Shown here one piece after another: positions 42,482 to 54,229 of a stretch of 64,000 bases of DNA (the stretch's first letter is position 1; each line of letters begins with the position of its first letter). The position numbers were made by a program, and so were the translations under genes. The stretch spans positions 62,001-126,000 of the forward strand of contig NZ_WSZK01000007.1 in the NCBI RefSeq assembly GCF_009791395.1, in the 5' to 3' direction. The notes below the pieces were generated by a model that was given only the letters and a program-made list of their open reading frames with translations, made no database searches and was not told the DNA's origin. The DNA is from Halomarina oriensis (GTDB taxonomy: Archaea; Halobacteriota; Halobacteria; Halobacteriales; Haloarculaceae).

Positions 42482-43720
42482 ATGCCCGACTACCGGCAGC
42501 TACGCGACCCGAACGCAGAGTACACGATGCGTGACCTCTCGGCCGAGACGATGGGTGTCAGGGCGAAACGAGGTGGCGGTCGTGACGTCGAGATAACGGA
42601 CGTCCAGACGACGCTCGTCGACGGGAACTACCCCTGGATCCTCGTGCGCGTCTACACGGACGCCGGCCTCGTCGGCACGGGCGAGTCCTACTGGGGCGGC
42701 GGCGACGCCGAGATCATCGAGCGGATGGCCCCGTTCCTCGTCGGTGAGAACCCGCTCGACATCGACCGCCTGTACGAACACCTCGTCCAGAAGATGTCCG
42801 GCGAGGGCTCCATCTCCGGGAAGGTCGTCTCCGGCATCTCCGGTATCGAGATCGCGCTCCACGACGTCGCCGGGAAGATCCTCGACGTCCCCGCCTACCA
42901 GCTGGTCGGCGGGAAGTACCGCGACGAGGTCCGCATCTACTGTGACTGCCACGCCGGCGACGAGTCCGAACCCGAGTCGAACGCCCGCGAGGCGAAACGC
43001 GTCGTCGAGGACCTGGGCTACGACGCGCTCAAGTTCGACCTCGACGTCCCGTCGGGCCACGAGAAGGACCGTGCGAACCGCCACCTGCGCGGCCCCGAGG
43101 TCCAGCACAAGGTCGATATCGTCGAGGCCGTCTGCGAGGAGGTCGGCGACCGGGCGGACGTCGCGTTCGACTGTCACTGGTCGTTCTCCGCAGGGAGCGC
43201 CAAGCGCCTCGCCCGCGAACTGGAGGAGTACGACGTCTGGTGGCTCGAAGACCCGGTTCCCCCCGAGAACCACGACGTCCAGCGTGAGGTCACCCAGTCG
43301 ACGGTGACGCCCATCGTCGCCGGGGAGAACGTCTACCGGAAACACGGTCAGCGTCGGCTGCTCGAAGAGCAGGCCGTGGACATCGTCGCGCCGGACCTCC
43401 CGCGAGTCGGCGGGATGCGCGAGACGCGGAAGATAGCCGACGTGGCCGACACCTACTACATCCCCGTGGCGATGCACAACGTCGCCTCGCCCATCGGGAC
43501 GATGGCGAGCGCGCACGTCGCCGCCGCGATTCCGAACTCGCTGGCCGTCGAGTACCACTCCTACCAGCTGGGCTGGTGGGCGGACCTCGTCGAGGAGTCC
43601 GGCCTCATCGAGGACGGACGGATGGCCGTGCCCGAGGAGCCGGGCCTCGGTCTCACGCTCGACCTGGACGCCGTCGCCGAGCACATGGTCGAAGGTGAGA
43701 GTCTGTTCGACGAGGCGTGA
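42482..43720 (+). CDS. xacD: Xylonate/pentonate dehydratase (enolase superfamily)
   Basis: A 412-residue enolase-superfamily enzyme almost co-linear with the remembered Haloferax XacD: start DYRQLRDPNAEYTMRDLSAE, then VEITDVQTTLVDGN, WWLEDPVPPEN and SLAVEYHSYQLGWW. Metal ligands are the Asp in VAFDCHW, the Glu in WLEDP and the Glu in AGENVY. The catalytic Lys region is LKFDLDVPSG and the His is in AMHNVASP. It dehydrates D-xylonate (and probably L-arabinonate) to 2-keto-3-deoxypentonate, feeding XacE. It has its own leaderless-type promoter, separate from the GH43 gene. Confidence 0.9.
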   Translation: MPDYRQLRDPNAEYTMRDLSAETMGVRAKRGGGRDVEITDVQTTLVDGNYPWILVRVYTDAGLVGTGESYWGGGDAEIIERMAPFLVGENPLDIDRLYEHLVQKMSGEGSISGKVVSGISGIEIALHDVAGKILDVPAYQLVGGKYRDEVRIYCDCHAGDESEPESNAREAKRVVEDLGYDALKFDLDVPSGHEKDRANRHLRGPEVQHKVDIVEAVCEEVGDRADVAFDCHWSFSAGSAKRLARELEEYDVWWLEDPVPPENHDVQREVTQSTVTPIVAGENVYRKHGQRRLLEEQAVDIVAPDLPRVGGMRETRKIADVADTYYIPVAMHNVASPIGTMASAHVAAAIPNSLAVEYHSYQLGWWADLVEESGLIEDGRMAVPEEPGLGLTLDLDAVAEHMVEGESLFDEA

Positions 43721-43880
43721 GCCTCGTCGAGTGGATACGTACACCGCAGCGACCGACTGAGTGACACCACGGCGGGCCAGCCGACGGTCCGCACAGCCGA
43801 CGGCTCGTCGACCGTCCCGTCGGCTCGACGGTAGCCGTCAGATAGAGCTAAGGACGAGCGACCGGACTGCTCGGGTGTCC

Positions 43881-44651
43881 ATGGTCAGCGAGTCCACACC
43901 AGCGGTGAGCGTCGAAGACAGATCAGCCGTCGTCATCGGCGGGTCGAGCGGTATCGGTCGAGCCATCGCCCTCGCGTTCGCCGAGGGCGGAGCCGACGTC
44001 GTGGCGACGAGTCGCTCCGAGAACCGCGTCGAGCAGGTCACCGGGGAACTCCGCGAACGCGGTGCGACGACGACGGCGGTCACCTGTGACGTCACCGACC
44101 GCGAGTCCGTCGAGGAACTGTGTGCCGTCGCCGAGGAGACCCTCGACACGGTCGACGTGCTCGTCAACTCCGCGGGGTCGGTCGCCCAGTCGTCGGTCAC
44201 GGAGATGAGCGAGACCGAGTGGGACCGCGATATCGCCGTCGACCTCACCGGCGTCTTCCGGGCGTGTCAGGTGTTCGGCCGTGCGATGACCGAGGGGAGC
44301 ATCGTCAACATCTCCTCGATGTCGGCCGGGCAAGCCCGCGAGGAGCGCCCCGCCTACTGTGCGGCGAAAGCCGGCGTCGAGGGGCTCACCCGCGCGGCCG
44401 CCGCCGATCTCGGCCCCGAGATTCGCGTCAACGCGGTCGCTCCCGGGTTCGTCAAGACCGAGATGGCCGGGCCGAAACTCGACGACGGGTCGGCGTTCCG
44501 CGAGACGGTCGACGAACGGACGCCGATGGAGCGCGTTGCGACGCCGGAAGAGGTGGCCGGGTCGGTCGTCTACCTCGCCAGCGACGCCGCCTCGTTCACC
44601 ACAGGGGAGGTGCTGACCGTCGACGGCGGCTACGACGTCAGTGCCCAGTGA
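43881..44651 (+). CDS. SDR-family oxidoreductase
   Basis: A 256-residue classical SDR: GGSSGIG cofactor motif (20-26), NSAG, catalytic Ser in NISSMSA, YCAAK for Tyr/Lys, and the NAVAPGFVKTEM and LTVDGGYDV ends. It is an NAD(P)-dependent alcohol/keto oxidoreductase. Candidate roles are the missing fructuronate reductase between UxaC and UxuA (SDR-type UxuB exists in some bacteria) or another sugar dehydrogenase. The sequence does not decide. The ATG at 43881 is chosen over upstream codons rich in Arg. Confidence 0.85.
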   Translation: MVSESTPAVSVEDRSAVVIGGSSGIGRAIALAFAEGGADVVATSRSENRVEQVTGELRERGATTTAVTCDVTDRESVEELCAVAEETLDTVDVLVNSAGSVAQSSVTEMSETEWDRDIAVDLTGVFRACQVFGRAMTEGSIVNISSMSAGQAREERPAYCAAKAGVEGLTRAAAADLGPEIRVNAVAPGFVKTEMAGPKLDDGSAFRETVDERTPMERVATPEEVAGSVVYLASDAASFTTGEVLTVDGGYDVSAQ

Positions 44652-44689
44652 CCGCGTGACGGACGGCGAGTCCGCCCCTGGCGAACCGT

Positions 44690-45661
44690 TCAGGAGTGGC
44701 CGATGACGGGTTTCGGCTCGTAGGGCTCTTCGAGGTACGCCACGTCCGACTCGGAGAGGTCGACGTCCAACGCTTCGACGGCCTCTTCGAGGTGCTGGAC
44801 GCTCGTCGTCCCGACGATGGGGGCGTCGACCCACTCCTTCGAGAACAGCCACGCGAGCGAGAGCTGTGCCATCGTCACGCCGTACTCCTCGGCGAGTTCC
44901 TCGACGCGTTCGTTCACCGTCTCGCCACCGGCCCGCCCGTACTCGGGCGTCGGGTTGTGGACGTTCGACGGGTCCGAGCGGGTCGTCGTCTCCAGGTCCT
45001 CGTGCGGGCGGGCGAGGTAGCCCTGACCGAGCGGTCCCCACGGGACGACGCCGATAGCTTCCCGCTCGCAGAGCGGCAGCATCTCGCGTTCTTCCTCGCG
45101 GTAGGCGACGTTGTAGTGGTTCTGCATCGTGGCGAAGCGTTCGAGATGCTCGACCTCGCTGGTGTGGAGTGCCTCGGCGAACTGGTAGGCCCACATCGAT
45201 GACGCGCCGAGGTATCGGACCTTCCCCCGGCGGACCGCGTCGTCGAGCGCCCGCAGCGTCTCCTCGATGGGCGTGTCGTCGTCCCAGCGGTGAATCTGGT
45301 AGAGGTCGACACAGTCCATCCCGAGTCGGTCGAGGGAGTTGTCCAGTTCCTGCTCGACGGTCTTCCGGGAGAGTCCCGACCGATTGGGGCCGTCCTCGAC
45401 CGGGAAGAACACCTTCGTCGCGACCACCTGTTCGTCGCGGTCGTACGCCGAGAGCGCGTCACCGAGGATGCGTTCGCTCTCGCCACCGGAGTAGGCGTTC
45501 GCCGTATCGAAGAAGTTGATTCCGAGGTCGACGGCGCGGTCGACGATCTCGTCGGCGTCCTCGCCCTCTAGCATCCACGGTTCGCCGTCGCCGAAGCTCA
45601 TACAGCCCAGACAGATGCGCGAGACCTCCATGCCAGTCTCGCCGAGCGTCGTGTACTCCAT
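44690..45661 (-). CDS. Aldo/keto reductase
   Basis: A 323-residue AKR: start MEYTTLGETGMEVSRICLG, catalytic Asp/Tyr in NFFDTANAYSGGESE, Lys in VVATKVFFP, and the His region VDLYQIHRWD. The NADP-binding end is PIVGTTSVQHLEEAV. It likely reduces aldehydes or sugar carbonyls, or acts as a sugar dehydrogenase. Divergent from malic enzyme with 93 bases between starts. The related AKR fragment at 9152 is not a copy of this gene over its short length. Confidence 0.9.
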   Translation of the reverse strand: MEYTTLGETGMEVSRICLGCMSFGDGEPWMLEGEDADEIVDRAVDLGINFFDTANAYSGGESERILGDALSAYDRDEQVVATKVFFPVEDGPNRSGLSRKTVEQELDNSLDRLGMDCVDLYQIHRWDDDTPIEETLRALDDAVRRGKVRYLGASSMWAYQFAEALHTSEVEHLERFATMQNHYNVAYREEEREMLPLCEREAIGVVPWGPLGQGYLARPHEDLETTTRSDPSNVHNPTPEYGRAGGETVNERVEELAEEYGVTMAQLSLAWLFSKEWVDAPIVGTTSVQHLEEAVEALDVDLSESDVAYLEEPYEPKPVIGHS

Positions 45662-45754
45662 CGAACCGGCAGTCGTGGGGGACCGACAGTTGTGTTCGTT
45701 ATTCGGCAACAATCGCTCCTTCTCTGGCAGAACTGGGGGCGTTCGGGAAGGACT

Positions 45755-48034
<2,280 letters not shown>

Positions 48035-48090
48035 GCCCGGTCGGCCACGCCGAACCAGTTCGTGTCGGTGCTCCGACCGAAGTCGTCGAG

Positions 48091-48524
48091 ATGTCGCTCT
48101 CACAAGGCGTGACCGTGACCGAGTCAGCGATCATCGTCGGCGATGGCCGTGTCGGTCGGCACACTGCGACCCAACTCATCGACCACGGCTACACGGTGAC
48201 CGTCGTCGAGCGTGACGCGGAGAAGTGTGAACGACTGGCGAACGAGCAGGTCGGGCGCGTCGTGTAGGGCGACGGCGCAGAGCGCGAGGTGCTTGAGGGG
48301 GTGAGTATCGGCGAGACGGACGTCGTCGCCGCGCTCACCGACGACAGTCGGACGAACGTCGTCGCGTGTGGGGTCGCCGGGAACTCGCGCCCGAGATTCG
48401 GACCCTCGCGCGCGTCGCCCACGACGGGGAACAGGACTACCAGCACCTCACCGACGTCGACGAGGTGGTCTCCCCGGCCGCCGCCGGGGCGGACGTCGCC
48501 GTCAATCACCTGCTCGGTCGGTGA
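48091..48524 (+). pseudogene. Broken TrkA-N domain protein
   Basis: From ATG 48091: ESAIIVGDGRVGRHTATQLI gives the Rossmann fold of a TrkA/RCK NAD-binding domain. A TAG stop at 48265-48267 interrupts GRVV-stop-GDGAEREVL, where a tyrosine or similar codon is expected. The frame then continues through TDVVAALTDDSRTNVVA. It shifts near 48375, and the end (ELAPEIRTLARVAHDGEQDY to AVNHLLGR) is read in another frame. One stop plus one frameshift make it non-functional. It was probably a K+-channel/transporter regulator. Confidence 0.82.
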
Positions 48525-48625
48525 CGCTGCCGTCTCGCGGCACCCGCTCGGTCGACGTTCCTCCCCGGCATGACCGGCGAGCCTCACACGGGGAGTTTTA
48601 TCAACGGCCGTTGCTAACACCGGAC

Positions 48626-49078
48626 ATGGACCGTGGACTGGTCGTCGTCGACCACACCGAGTCGCACCGAGAACTCCTCACGGAGGCCGCCGAGCACGCT
48701 GCCGGGGCCGACGCCGAACTGGTCCTGCTGACCACGATGACCGAAGCGGAGTACGAGGAGAAGGCTCGTGACCTGGAGACCATCGGGTCGGTGGAGAACG
48801 TCACCTACAGTAGCGGCGAGATTCTCGACGGCGTGGCGGCCCGGACCCGCGAGTTCGCCGCCGGAGCGCTCGGCGACGTCTCCACCGAGGTCGTCGCGCG
48901 GGTCGCCGACGACGGCGACCTGGCGAACGCCGTCATCACCACCGCCGAGGACCACGACTGCGACCACGTCTTCCTGCTCGGTCGGCGGCGGTCGCCGACG
49001 GGGAAGGCCGTGTTCGGTGACGTCGCCCAGCAGGTCGTCCTGAACTTCGACGGGTTCGTCACCGTGTCGACGCAGTGA
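48626..49078 (+). CDS. UspA-type universal stress protein
   Basis: A 150-residue single UspA domain. It starts MDRGLVVVDHTESHRELLTEAAEHAAG, has the middle helix/strand pattern, and ends HVFLLGRRRSPTGKAVFGDVAQQVVLNFDGFV, which carries the G-x(2)-R-x(2)-x-G-x(9)-G-S/N-like ATP-binding loop in a relaxed form. Cytoplasmic. Binds ATP or acts as a dimeric stress factor. Preceded by the TrkA remnant; universal stress genes often sit near transport regulators. Convergent with the second GH3 gene. Confidence 0.88.
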   Translation: MDRGLVVVDHTESHRELLTEAAEHAAGADAELVLLTTMTEAEYEEKARDLETIGSVENVTYSSGEILDGVAARTREFAAGALGDVSTEVVARVADDGDLANAVITTAEDHDCDHVFLLGRRRSPTGKAVFGDVAQQVVLNFDGFVTVSTQ

Positions 49079-49087
49079 GCGGGGCGC

Positions 49088-51304
49088 TCACTCCCGGCCG
49101 CGTGTGACGGTCAACTCGGCCGTCTCGCCCTCGCAGTGGAAGACGAACTCACCGGGTTCGACGCGCTCGTAGTCCCGTCCGTGGACGGCGAGACGTTCGA
49201 CGGGAACCGTCGTCGAGAGCGTCGTCGACTCGCCCGCGGCGAGCGTCGCCCGTGCGACCCCGACGTGCTGTCGGGCCGGAGTGACGCGCGAACTGACGAC
49301 GTCCTCGACGAAGAGGTCGACCGACCGTTCTCCGTCGCGGTCGCCGACGTTCTCGACGGTCACCTCGGCGGTGACCGTCCCCGCCGGCCCGACGGACGAC
49401 TGCGACAGCGAGAACGCCCGTACCTCGAACTCCGTGTAGCTCAGGCCGTGTCCGAACGCGAACAGCGGGTCGTAGGAGTCCGGGTGTTCGTCGGCCCCGA
49501 TGGGTGTCGGGTGTCGGAGGTAGTCGAACCGTGTCGGCAGGTGACCCGTCGAACGGGGGACGGAGATGGGGAGGCGACCGCTCGGGTCGTGCCGGCCGAA
49601 CAGCGTCTCGGCGACGGCCGTCCCGCCGTCCATGCCGGGGTAGTACGCCATGAGGATTCCGGGGACGTGCTCGGCGGCCCACGGTATCGACAGCGGGCGG
49701 CCCGAGACCAGCACGAGGACGGTGGGTGTTCCGGTCGCCTGCACCGCTTCGAGGAGCGTTCGTTGTGCGTCGGGCAGGTCGAGTTCGGTCCGGGTCGGGA
49801 ACTCGCCGGTCGGTCGGTTCATCGCCTGTGGGCCGAACTCGTGGAGATACCAGTCCTCGCCGAGGACGACCACGGCGGCGTCGGCGTCCTCGGCGGCACT
49901 CGCGGCCGCGGCGACGTCTCTCTCCTCGGTGACGCCCGCACCGGGTTCGTAGCTCACGCGCTCCTCGCCGACGACGTCGGCGATGCCCTCCCGGATAGTG
50001 ATGCCCGTGAGGTCCGAGTCGTCCATGACGCTCCACCCGCCGAACTGGTGGTGCAGGTCGTCTGCGTTCGGCCCCGTGACGAGCACCTCGCTCGACTCGT
50101 CGAGCGGGAGAACGTCGTCGTTCTTCAGGAGCGTCATCGACTCGCGGGCCGCGTCGAGCGCCGCCTCGCGGTGTTCGTCGGCCGCGAGCGTGTCGGACAC
50201 CGCCGACTCGTCGACGTACGGGTCCTCGAACAGCCCCAGCGTCGCCTTCAGTTCGAGGACGCGACGAACGCTCTCGTCGACGCGGCGCTCGGAGAGTTCC
50301 TCGGCGTCCACCAGTTCGCGGAGTTCGACGGCGTACGCCGGCCCGCCGACCGAGACGAGGTCGAGACCGGCGGTGAACGACTGTCGAGCGGCCATCGTCC
50401 GGTCGGCGGCCGTCCGGTGGTACTGGTGGAGGTGGTCGACCCCGCCCCAGTCGGAGGTGACCACGCCGTCGAAGCCGCACTCCTCGCGGAGCAGGCCCGT
50501 CAGGAACCGCTCGGAGCCGTGGACCGGTTCGCCGTCGAGGGCGTTGTAACACGGCATGACGACGTCGACACCCTCGTCGAGGAGACGCTCGAACTGCGGG
50601 AGGAACGTCCGTCGGAACGTCGACTCGGAGACGTCGACGACGGAGGCGTCCTCGCCCCGACTCGGCTGGCCGTACGCCGGGAAGTGCTTGGCCGTCACGC
50701 CGAGCGTGGGGTCGTCGTCGTCACCGCGGAGGCCACGCGCTTCGGCGGCGGCGAGTTCACCACAGAGGTACGAACTCTCGCCGTAGGTCTCGAACACGCG
50801 CCCCCAGCGCTGGTCGCGGGCGACGTCGGCGGTCGGCCCGTAGTTCAGCGACGCGCCGGTCGCGGCCGTCTCCGCGCCCGTGACCGCACCGCCTCGCTCG
50901 ACGAGGTCGGGGTTCCGTGTCGCTGCCATCCCGAGGTTGTGCGGGAACACGGTCGCACCGTCGATGTACGCGTGACCGTGGACCGCGTCGACCGGGACGA
51001 GCAGCGGAATCCCGAGTCGCGTCTCCTCGACGGCGACCCGCTGGAGTCGGTTGGCCGTCTCGGCGGCCACCGTCGGGTCGTCGCGGGTCGAGATGCCGAT
51101 GCCGAACGGGGAGACCGCTCCGACGTGGTCGTCGACGATCTCCGAGGTGGCGTCCTCGACCGTCTTCTCCTCGCCCATCTTCCCGACGTACGTGCCGACG
51201 AGTTGACCGAGCTTCTCGTCCAGTGTCATCTCGTCGAGCAGGTCGTCGATGTCTACGGCGGAGACCGTCGGCGACGGCCGCTCGCCTGGTGGCGTCGAAC
51301 CCAT
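49088..51304 (-). CDS. GH3 beta-glucosidase-type glycosidase
   Basis: A 738-residue GH3 enzyme without signal peptide. The catalytic domain has KHFPAYG and nucleophile D285 in GFDGVVTSDWGG. The second domain has TGPNADDLHHQFGGWS and EDWYLHEFGPQ, and a FnIII-like end follows (FAFGHGLSYTEFEV). The family branch resembles BglX-type beta-glucosidases (EMTLDEKLGQLVG, GIPLLVPVDAVHGHA), so gluco-oligosaccharides or mixed substrates are likely, complementing the other GH3. I chose the ATG at 51304; the frame continues upstream into the divergent promoter of the lipoprotein gene. Confidence 0.92.
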   Translation of the reverse strand: MGSTPPGERPSPTVSAVDIDDLLDEMTLDEKLGQLVGTYVGKMGEEKTVEDATSEIVDDHVGAVSPFGIGISTRDDPTVAAETANRLQRVAVEETRLGIPLLVPVDAVHGHAYIDGATVFPHNLGMAATRNPDLVERGGAVTGAETAATGASLNYGPTADVARDQRWGRVFETYGESSYLCGELAAAEARGLRGDDDDPTLGVTAKHFPAYGQPSRGEDASVVDVSESTFRRTFLPQFERLLDEGVDVVMPCYNALDGEPVHGSERFLTGLLREECGFDGVVTSDWGGVDHLHQYHRTAADRTMAARQSFTAGLDLVSVGGPAYAVELRELVDAEELSERRVDESVRRVLELKATLGLFEDPYVDESAVSDTLAADEHREAALDAARESMTLLKNDDVLPLDESSEVLVTGPNADDLHHQFGGWSVMDDSDLTGITIREGIADVVGEERVSYEPGAGVTEERDVAAAASAAEDADAAVVVLGEDWYLHEFGPQAMNRPTGEFPTRTELDLPDAQRTLLEAVQATGTPTVLVLVSGRPLSIPWAAEHVPGILMAYYPGMDGGTAVAETLFGRHDPSGRLPISVPRSTGHLPTRFDYLRHPTPIGADEHPDSYDPLFAFGHGLSYTEFEVRAFSLSQSSVGPAGTVTAEVTVENVGDRDGERSVDLFVEDVVSSRVTPARQHVGVARATLAAGESTTLSTTVPVERLAVHGRDYERVEPGEFVFHCEGETAELTVTRGRE

Positions 51305-51413
51305 CTCCACCCACTTCGGAGACCACCGTGTTAGGTGCTGTGTACGACCCACCCGGTCACCTCGGGCGTCGACCACGGCCACGTATTTATCCCGGCCGCG
51401 AGAACACGAGGCC

Positions 51414-52316
51414 ATGGCGACATCGGTGGACTGGCGACGCCTCGCCCTCCTCGTGGTGGTCGTTCTCGCGGGCTGTGGGAGCGTGCCGCCACGCGAGTCA
51501 CCGCCGGCACCGTCGCTGACGCCCGCATCGGTCCCGACCGACGACCCTAGCGCCGCCTACCCGCCCGGCCTCTCTCCGGACCGCATCGACCGACCGGTCG
51601 CGTTGGCGGCGGCACACGACCAGGCGCTCGCGGGCGAGTCGTTCACGATGGTGACGCGGACGCGAGTCGACTTCGAGAACGGGACACGACTGCTGGACGT
51701 GACGCGACGCCGGTCGGTCGGGGCGAACCGCGACCGCTGGCTCGTGACCCGGAGCTACGAGGAGACACACCCGAGCCTCGGCATCGGGGACCGCATCCGG
51801 ACCGAGAGCTGGTACAACCGGTCGTACACCTTCCAGCGGGTCCGGACGCCGAACGGGACGACGTACTCGGGGCCGGTGCCGACGCCACCGACGGGGCCGC
51901 TGACGGACAGTCATCGGCTCTCGCTCGTCTACGGGAGTGCTTCGGCCCCCGACACCACCGTCGGGAACGGGACAGTGGTGCTTCGGACGACGACGCCGCC
52001 GGCGACGGACCGGCTGACGGACATCGGCCTCGAACGTGTCTCGTCGTGGCGGTTCACCGCCACGCTCGGTGAGGACGGTGGCGTCCAGGCGTACCGAGTG
52101 TCGTTCACGGGGACGCTCCCGTACCGGGACGGCGTCGTCGTCTCGGGTACGACGACGGTCCGGTTCGTCGGGGTCGGGGAGACCCCGGTCGTCAGGCCCG
52201 ACTGGCTGGCCGACGCCCGAGCGGCAGCAGCGAACGAGACGACCGCGAGCGTGTCGTACCGACCCGTCTGTGACCGGCTCCCCTACCGGTATCGCTGTAC
52301 GAACTCGTCGGCGTAG
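51414..52316 (+). CDS. Haloarchaeal lipoprotein of unknown function
   Basis: A 300-residue lipoprotein: short signal WRRLALLVVVVLAGC with a lipobox at Cys21, a Pro/Ser-rich linker, then a beta-rich domain. That domain contains FTMVTRTRVDFENGTRLL and repeated TxNGT/YNRS-type potential N-glycosylation sites. The pattern (outer lipoprotein asking whether a user-type beta sheet binds a ligand) resembles haloarchaeal DUF7537-type lipoproteins, from memory. Function unknown. Its stop lies inside the last codons of the convergent IolE-like gene (34-base overlap). Confidence 0.7.
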   Translation: MATSVDWRRLALLVVVVLAGCGSVPPRESPPAPSLTPASVPTDDPSAAYPPGLSPDRIDRPVALAAAHDQALAGESFTMVTRTRVDFENGTRLLDVTRRRSVGANRDRWLVTRSYEETHPSLGIGDRIRTESWYNRSYTFQRVRTPNGTTYSGPVPTPPTGPLTDSHRLSLVYGSASAPDTTVGNGTVVLRTTTPPATDRLTDIGLERVSSWRFTATLGEDGGVQAYRVSFTGTLPYRDGVVVSGTTTVRFVGVGETPVVRPDWLADARAAAANETTASVSYRPVCDRLPYRYRCTNSSA

Positions 52317-53020
52317 TCCAGTGTCTCGTACGTGTCGGGGCGCTGTTCGACCTCGTAGACCAGCCAGTCGACGTCGTGTGTGCGGACGGCCTCGACCACC
52401 GCCTCGACGTCGAGGTCGCCACGACCGACCTCGACCGGGTCGCCAGTCTCGGCGTCGTAGTCCTTCAGGTGCGCGATGTCGATCCGGTCGGCGTACTGCT
52501 CGAACACGGCGAGCGGGTCGTGGCCGGCCGCACCGGCCCACCCGAGGTCGAGTTCGAAGCCGACGTCGGGAGCGGCTTCGAGGAGCGTCTCGACGGCGGG
52601 GCGTCCGTCGAGGTCGACGAACTCCTGATCGTGGTTGTGGTAGTGCAACGAGAGACCGTGGTCGTCGAGGCGCTCGGCGGCGTCCGTGAGTCGTGCCGCC
52701 GCCGCCTCGACGCTCGCTCGTTCCTCGAACACCGACGGGTCGAGCCACGGGACGACGACGGCCGAGCAGTCGACGGTTCGGCAGGCCGAGACGACGGCGT
52801 CGAGGTCCTCCTCCAGGTCGTCGAGGCCGGCGTGCGTGCCGGCCGCGGCGAGACCGTTCGTCTCCAGGGCCGTCGCAACCGCCTCACTCTCCTCCGGGTC
52901 GGTCGGGAGCCCGGCGAACTCGACGCCGTCGAACGTCGTCTCGCCGACGTGGTCGAGGACGGCCGGGAGCGCGTCCTCGACGGCGTGCAGGCTGTAGAGC
53001 TGGAAGCCAAATCGTGTCAC
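52283..53020 (-). CDS. IolE/xylose-isomerase-like TIM-barrel protein
   Basis: A 245-residue sugar-phosphate isomerase/epimerase family protein. Features are FGFQLYSLHAVED at the start, GVEFAGL, HYHNHDQEFVD (metal His and Glu), VGFELDLGWAGAAG, IDIAHLKDYD and WLVYEVEQRP. The likely start is a GTG at 53020 just before TRFGFQLY; no in-frame ATG is near. Members isomerise or dehydrate sugars, inosose or 3-keto sugars. Together with Gfo/Idh oxidoreductases it suggests a keto-sugar pathway. It lies downstream of the epimerase gene, same strand, 91 bases away. Confidence 0.87.
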   Translation of the reverse strand: MTRFGFQLYSLHAVEDALPAVLDHVGETTFDGVEFAGLPTDPEESEAVATALETNGLAAAGTHAGLDDLEEDLDAVVSACRTVDCSAVVVPWLDPSVFEERASVEAAAARLTDAAERLDDHGLSLHYHNHDQEFVDLDGRPAVETLLEAAPDVGFELDLGWAGAAGHDPLAVFEQYADRIDIAHLKDYDAETGDPVEVGRGDLDVEAVVEAVRTHDVDWLVYEVEQRPDTYETLDYADEFVQRYR

Positions 53021-53111
53021 ATCGTCACGCAGGAGCGTCGGGGAGATAACTCCCGGTGGTGGCCGGGTCCGGGTCGACGCCTGTTCCGTCTCTCTGTCGC
53101 GGTCGGCCGGG

Positions 53112-54131
53112 TCACTCCCGCTCGTGACGCTCGACGGCCGCGGCGAACTCGTCGGTCGACTCGTGCCACGCCGCGACGACGGCGTCGTCGTTCTCGCTGT
53201 CCCACGGGTCGACGGCGTCGTGGTCGTCCAGCCACCCGACGGTCCGACGGACGCCCTCCTCCAGCGGAATCGAGTAGGTGAACCCGAGGTCACGTCGCGC
53301 CTTCGCGTTGTCGAACACCGCCGAGTACTGGAAGTGCTTGTCGAGCATCCCGGTCCGCTCGGGCACCGCGTCGAACAGCTGTTCGGTCGGGACGTGGACG
53401 AGGTCCGGTTCCGGCGCGTCGAGCGCCCTCGCCACGCGCCGGTGGTACTGGTTCCACGTGATGGCCTCCTCGCCGGTGACGTGGTAGGCCTCGCCGTCGG
53501 CGTCGCGGTTCCCGACCGCTCCGACGAACGCGCGGGCCACGTCGTCGCGGTGACACGACGCCCACAGCGAGGTGCCGTCACCGTGGACGACGATGGGCTT
53601 CCCCTCCCGAATCCGGTCGACGTAGTACGACCCGGTGCCGAGCGTGTGGCGCATCGTCTCGCCCTCGCCGTAGGTGTCCCACGGCCGGAGGACCGTGGTG
53701 GCGAACGCCTCGCCGTGGGCGTCGAAGAACACGTCCTCGGCGGCGGCCTTCTCCCGGCCGTACTCGCTGACCGGCGGTGACCGGGCGGCGGACTCCGTGA
53801 CGGGGTTTCGCTCCGGTGGGCGGTGGTAGACGTCGACGGTCGAGCAGAAGACGTACTGCTCGACGTCGCCAGCGAACGTCTCGACGGCGTGGCGGGCCTG
53901 CTCGGGCGTGAAACAGACCATGTCGACGACGCAGTCGACGTCGAGGCCGGTGACCGTCTCGGCGAACGCGTCGTGGTCGTCGCGGTCGGCGTGGACGAAC
54001 TCGACCGCACTCGGGAGCGACGCGCTCGTCTCCCCGCGGGTGAGACAGGTGACGTCGTGACCCGCCGCGACGAGGCCGCGAGTGATGCCGGTGCTGATGA
54101 GGCCGGTGCCGCCGATGACGAGGACGTGCAT
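53112..54131 (-). CDS. NAD-dependent epimerase/dehydratase (extended SDR)
   Basis: A 339-residue protein: GGTGLIS at the N terminus (7-13), CSTVDVYHRPPE with the catalytic Ser, YGREK (Tyr/Lys), and LRPWDTYGEGE. It belongs to the family of sugar-nucleotide epimerase-like SDRs often found with Gfo/Idh and IolE-like proteins in carbohydrate loci. Substrate unknown. Three genes on this strand (Gfo/Idh at 54230, this one, the IolE-like gene) are closely spaced and probably one operon. Confidence 0.87.
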   Translation of the reverse strand: MHVLVIGGTGLISTGITRGLVAAGHDVTCLTRGETSASLPSAVEFVHADRDDHDAFAETVTGLDVDCVVDMVCFTPEQARHAVETFAGDVEQYVFCSTVDVYHRPPERNPVTESAARSPPVSEYGREKAAAEDVFFDAHGEAFATTVLRPWDTYGEGETMRHTLGTGSYYVDRIREGKPIVVHGDGTSLWASCHRDDVARAFVGAVGNRDADGEAYHVTGEEAITWNQYHRRVARALDAPEPDLVHVPTEQLFDAVPERTGMLDKHFQYSAVFDNAKARRDLGFTYSIPLEEGVRRTVGWLDDHDAVDPWDSENDDAVVAAWHESTDEFAAAVERHERE

Positions 54132-54229
54132 GACCCGTCGTTCGGGACGCCGCGGGTTAACCGTGGCCCCGTCGGCCCCGGACTCGCGGCTGGCAGGACC
54201 CGGTCCGTCCTCGCTCGGTCAGATGTCGC

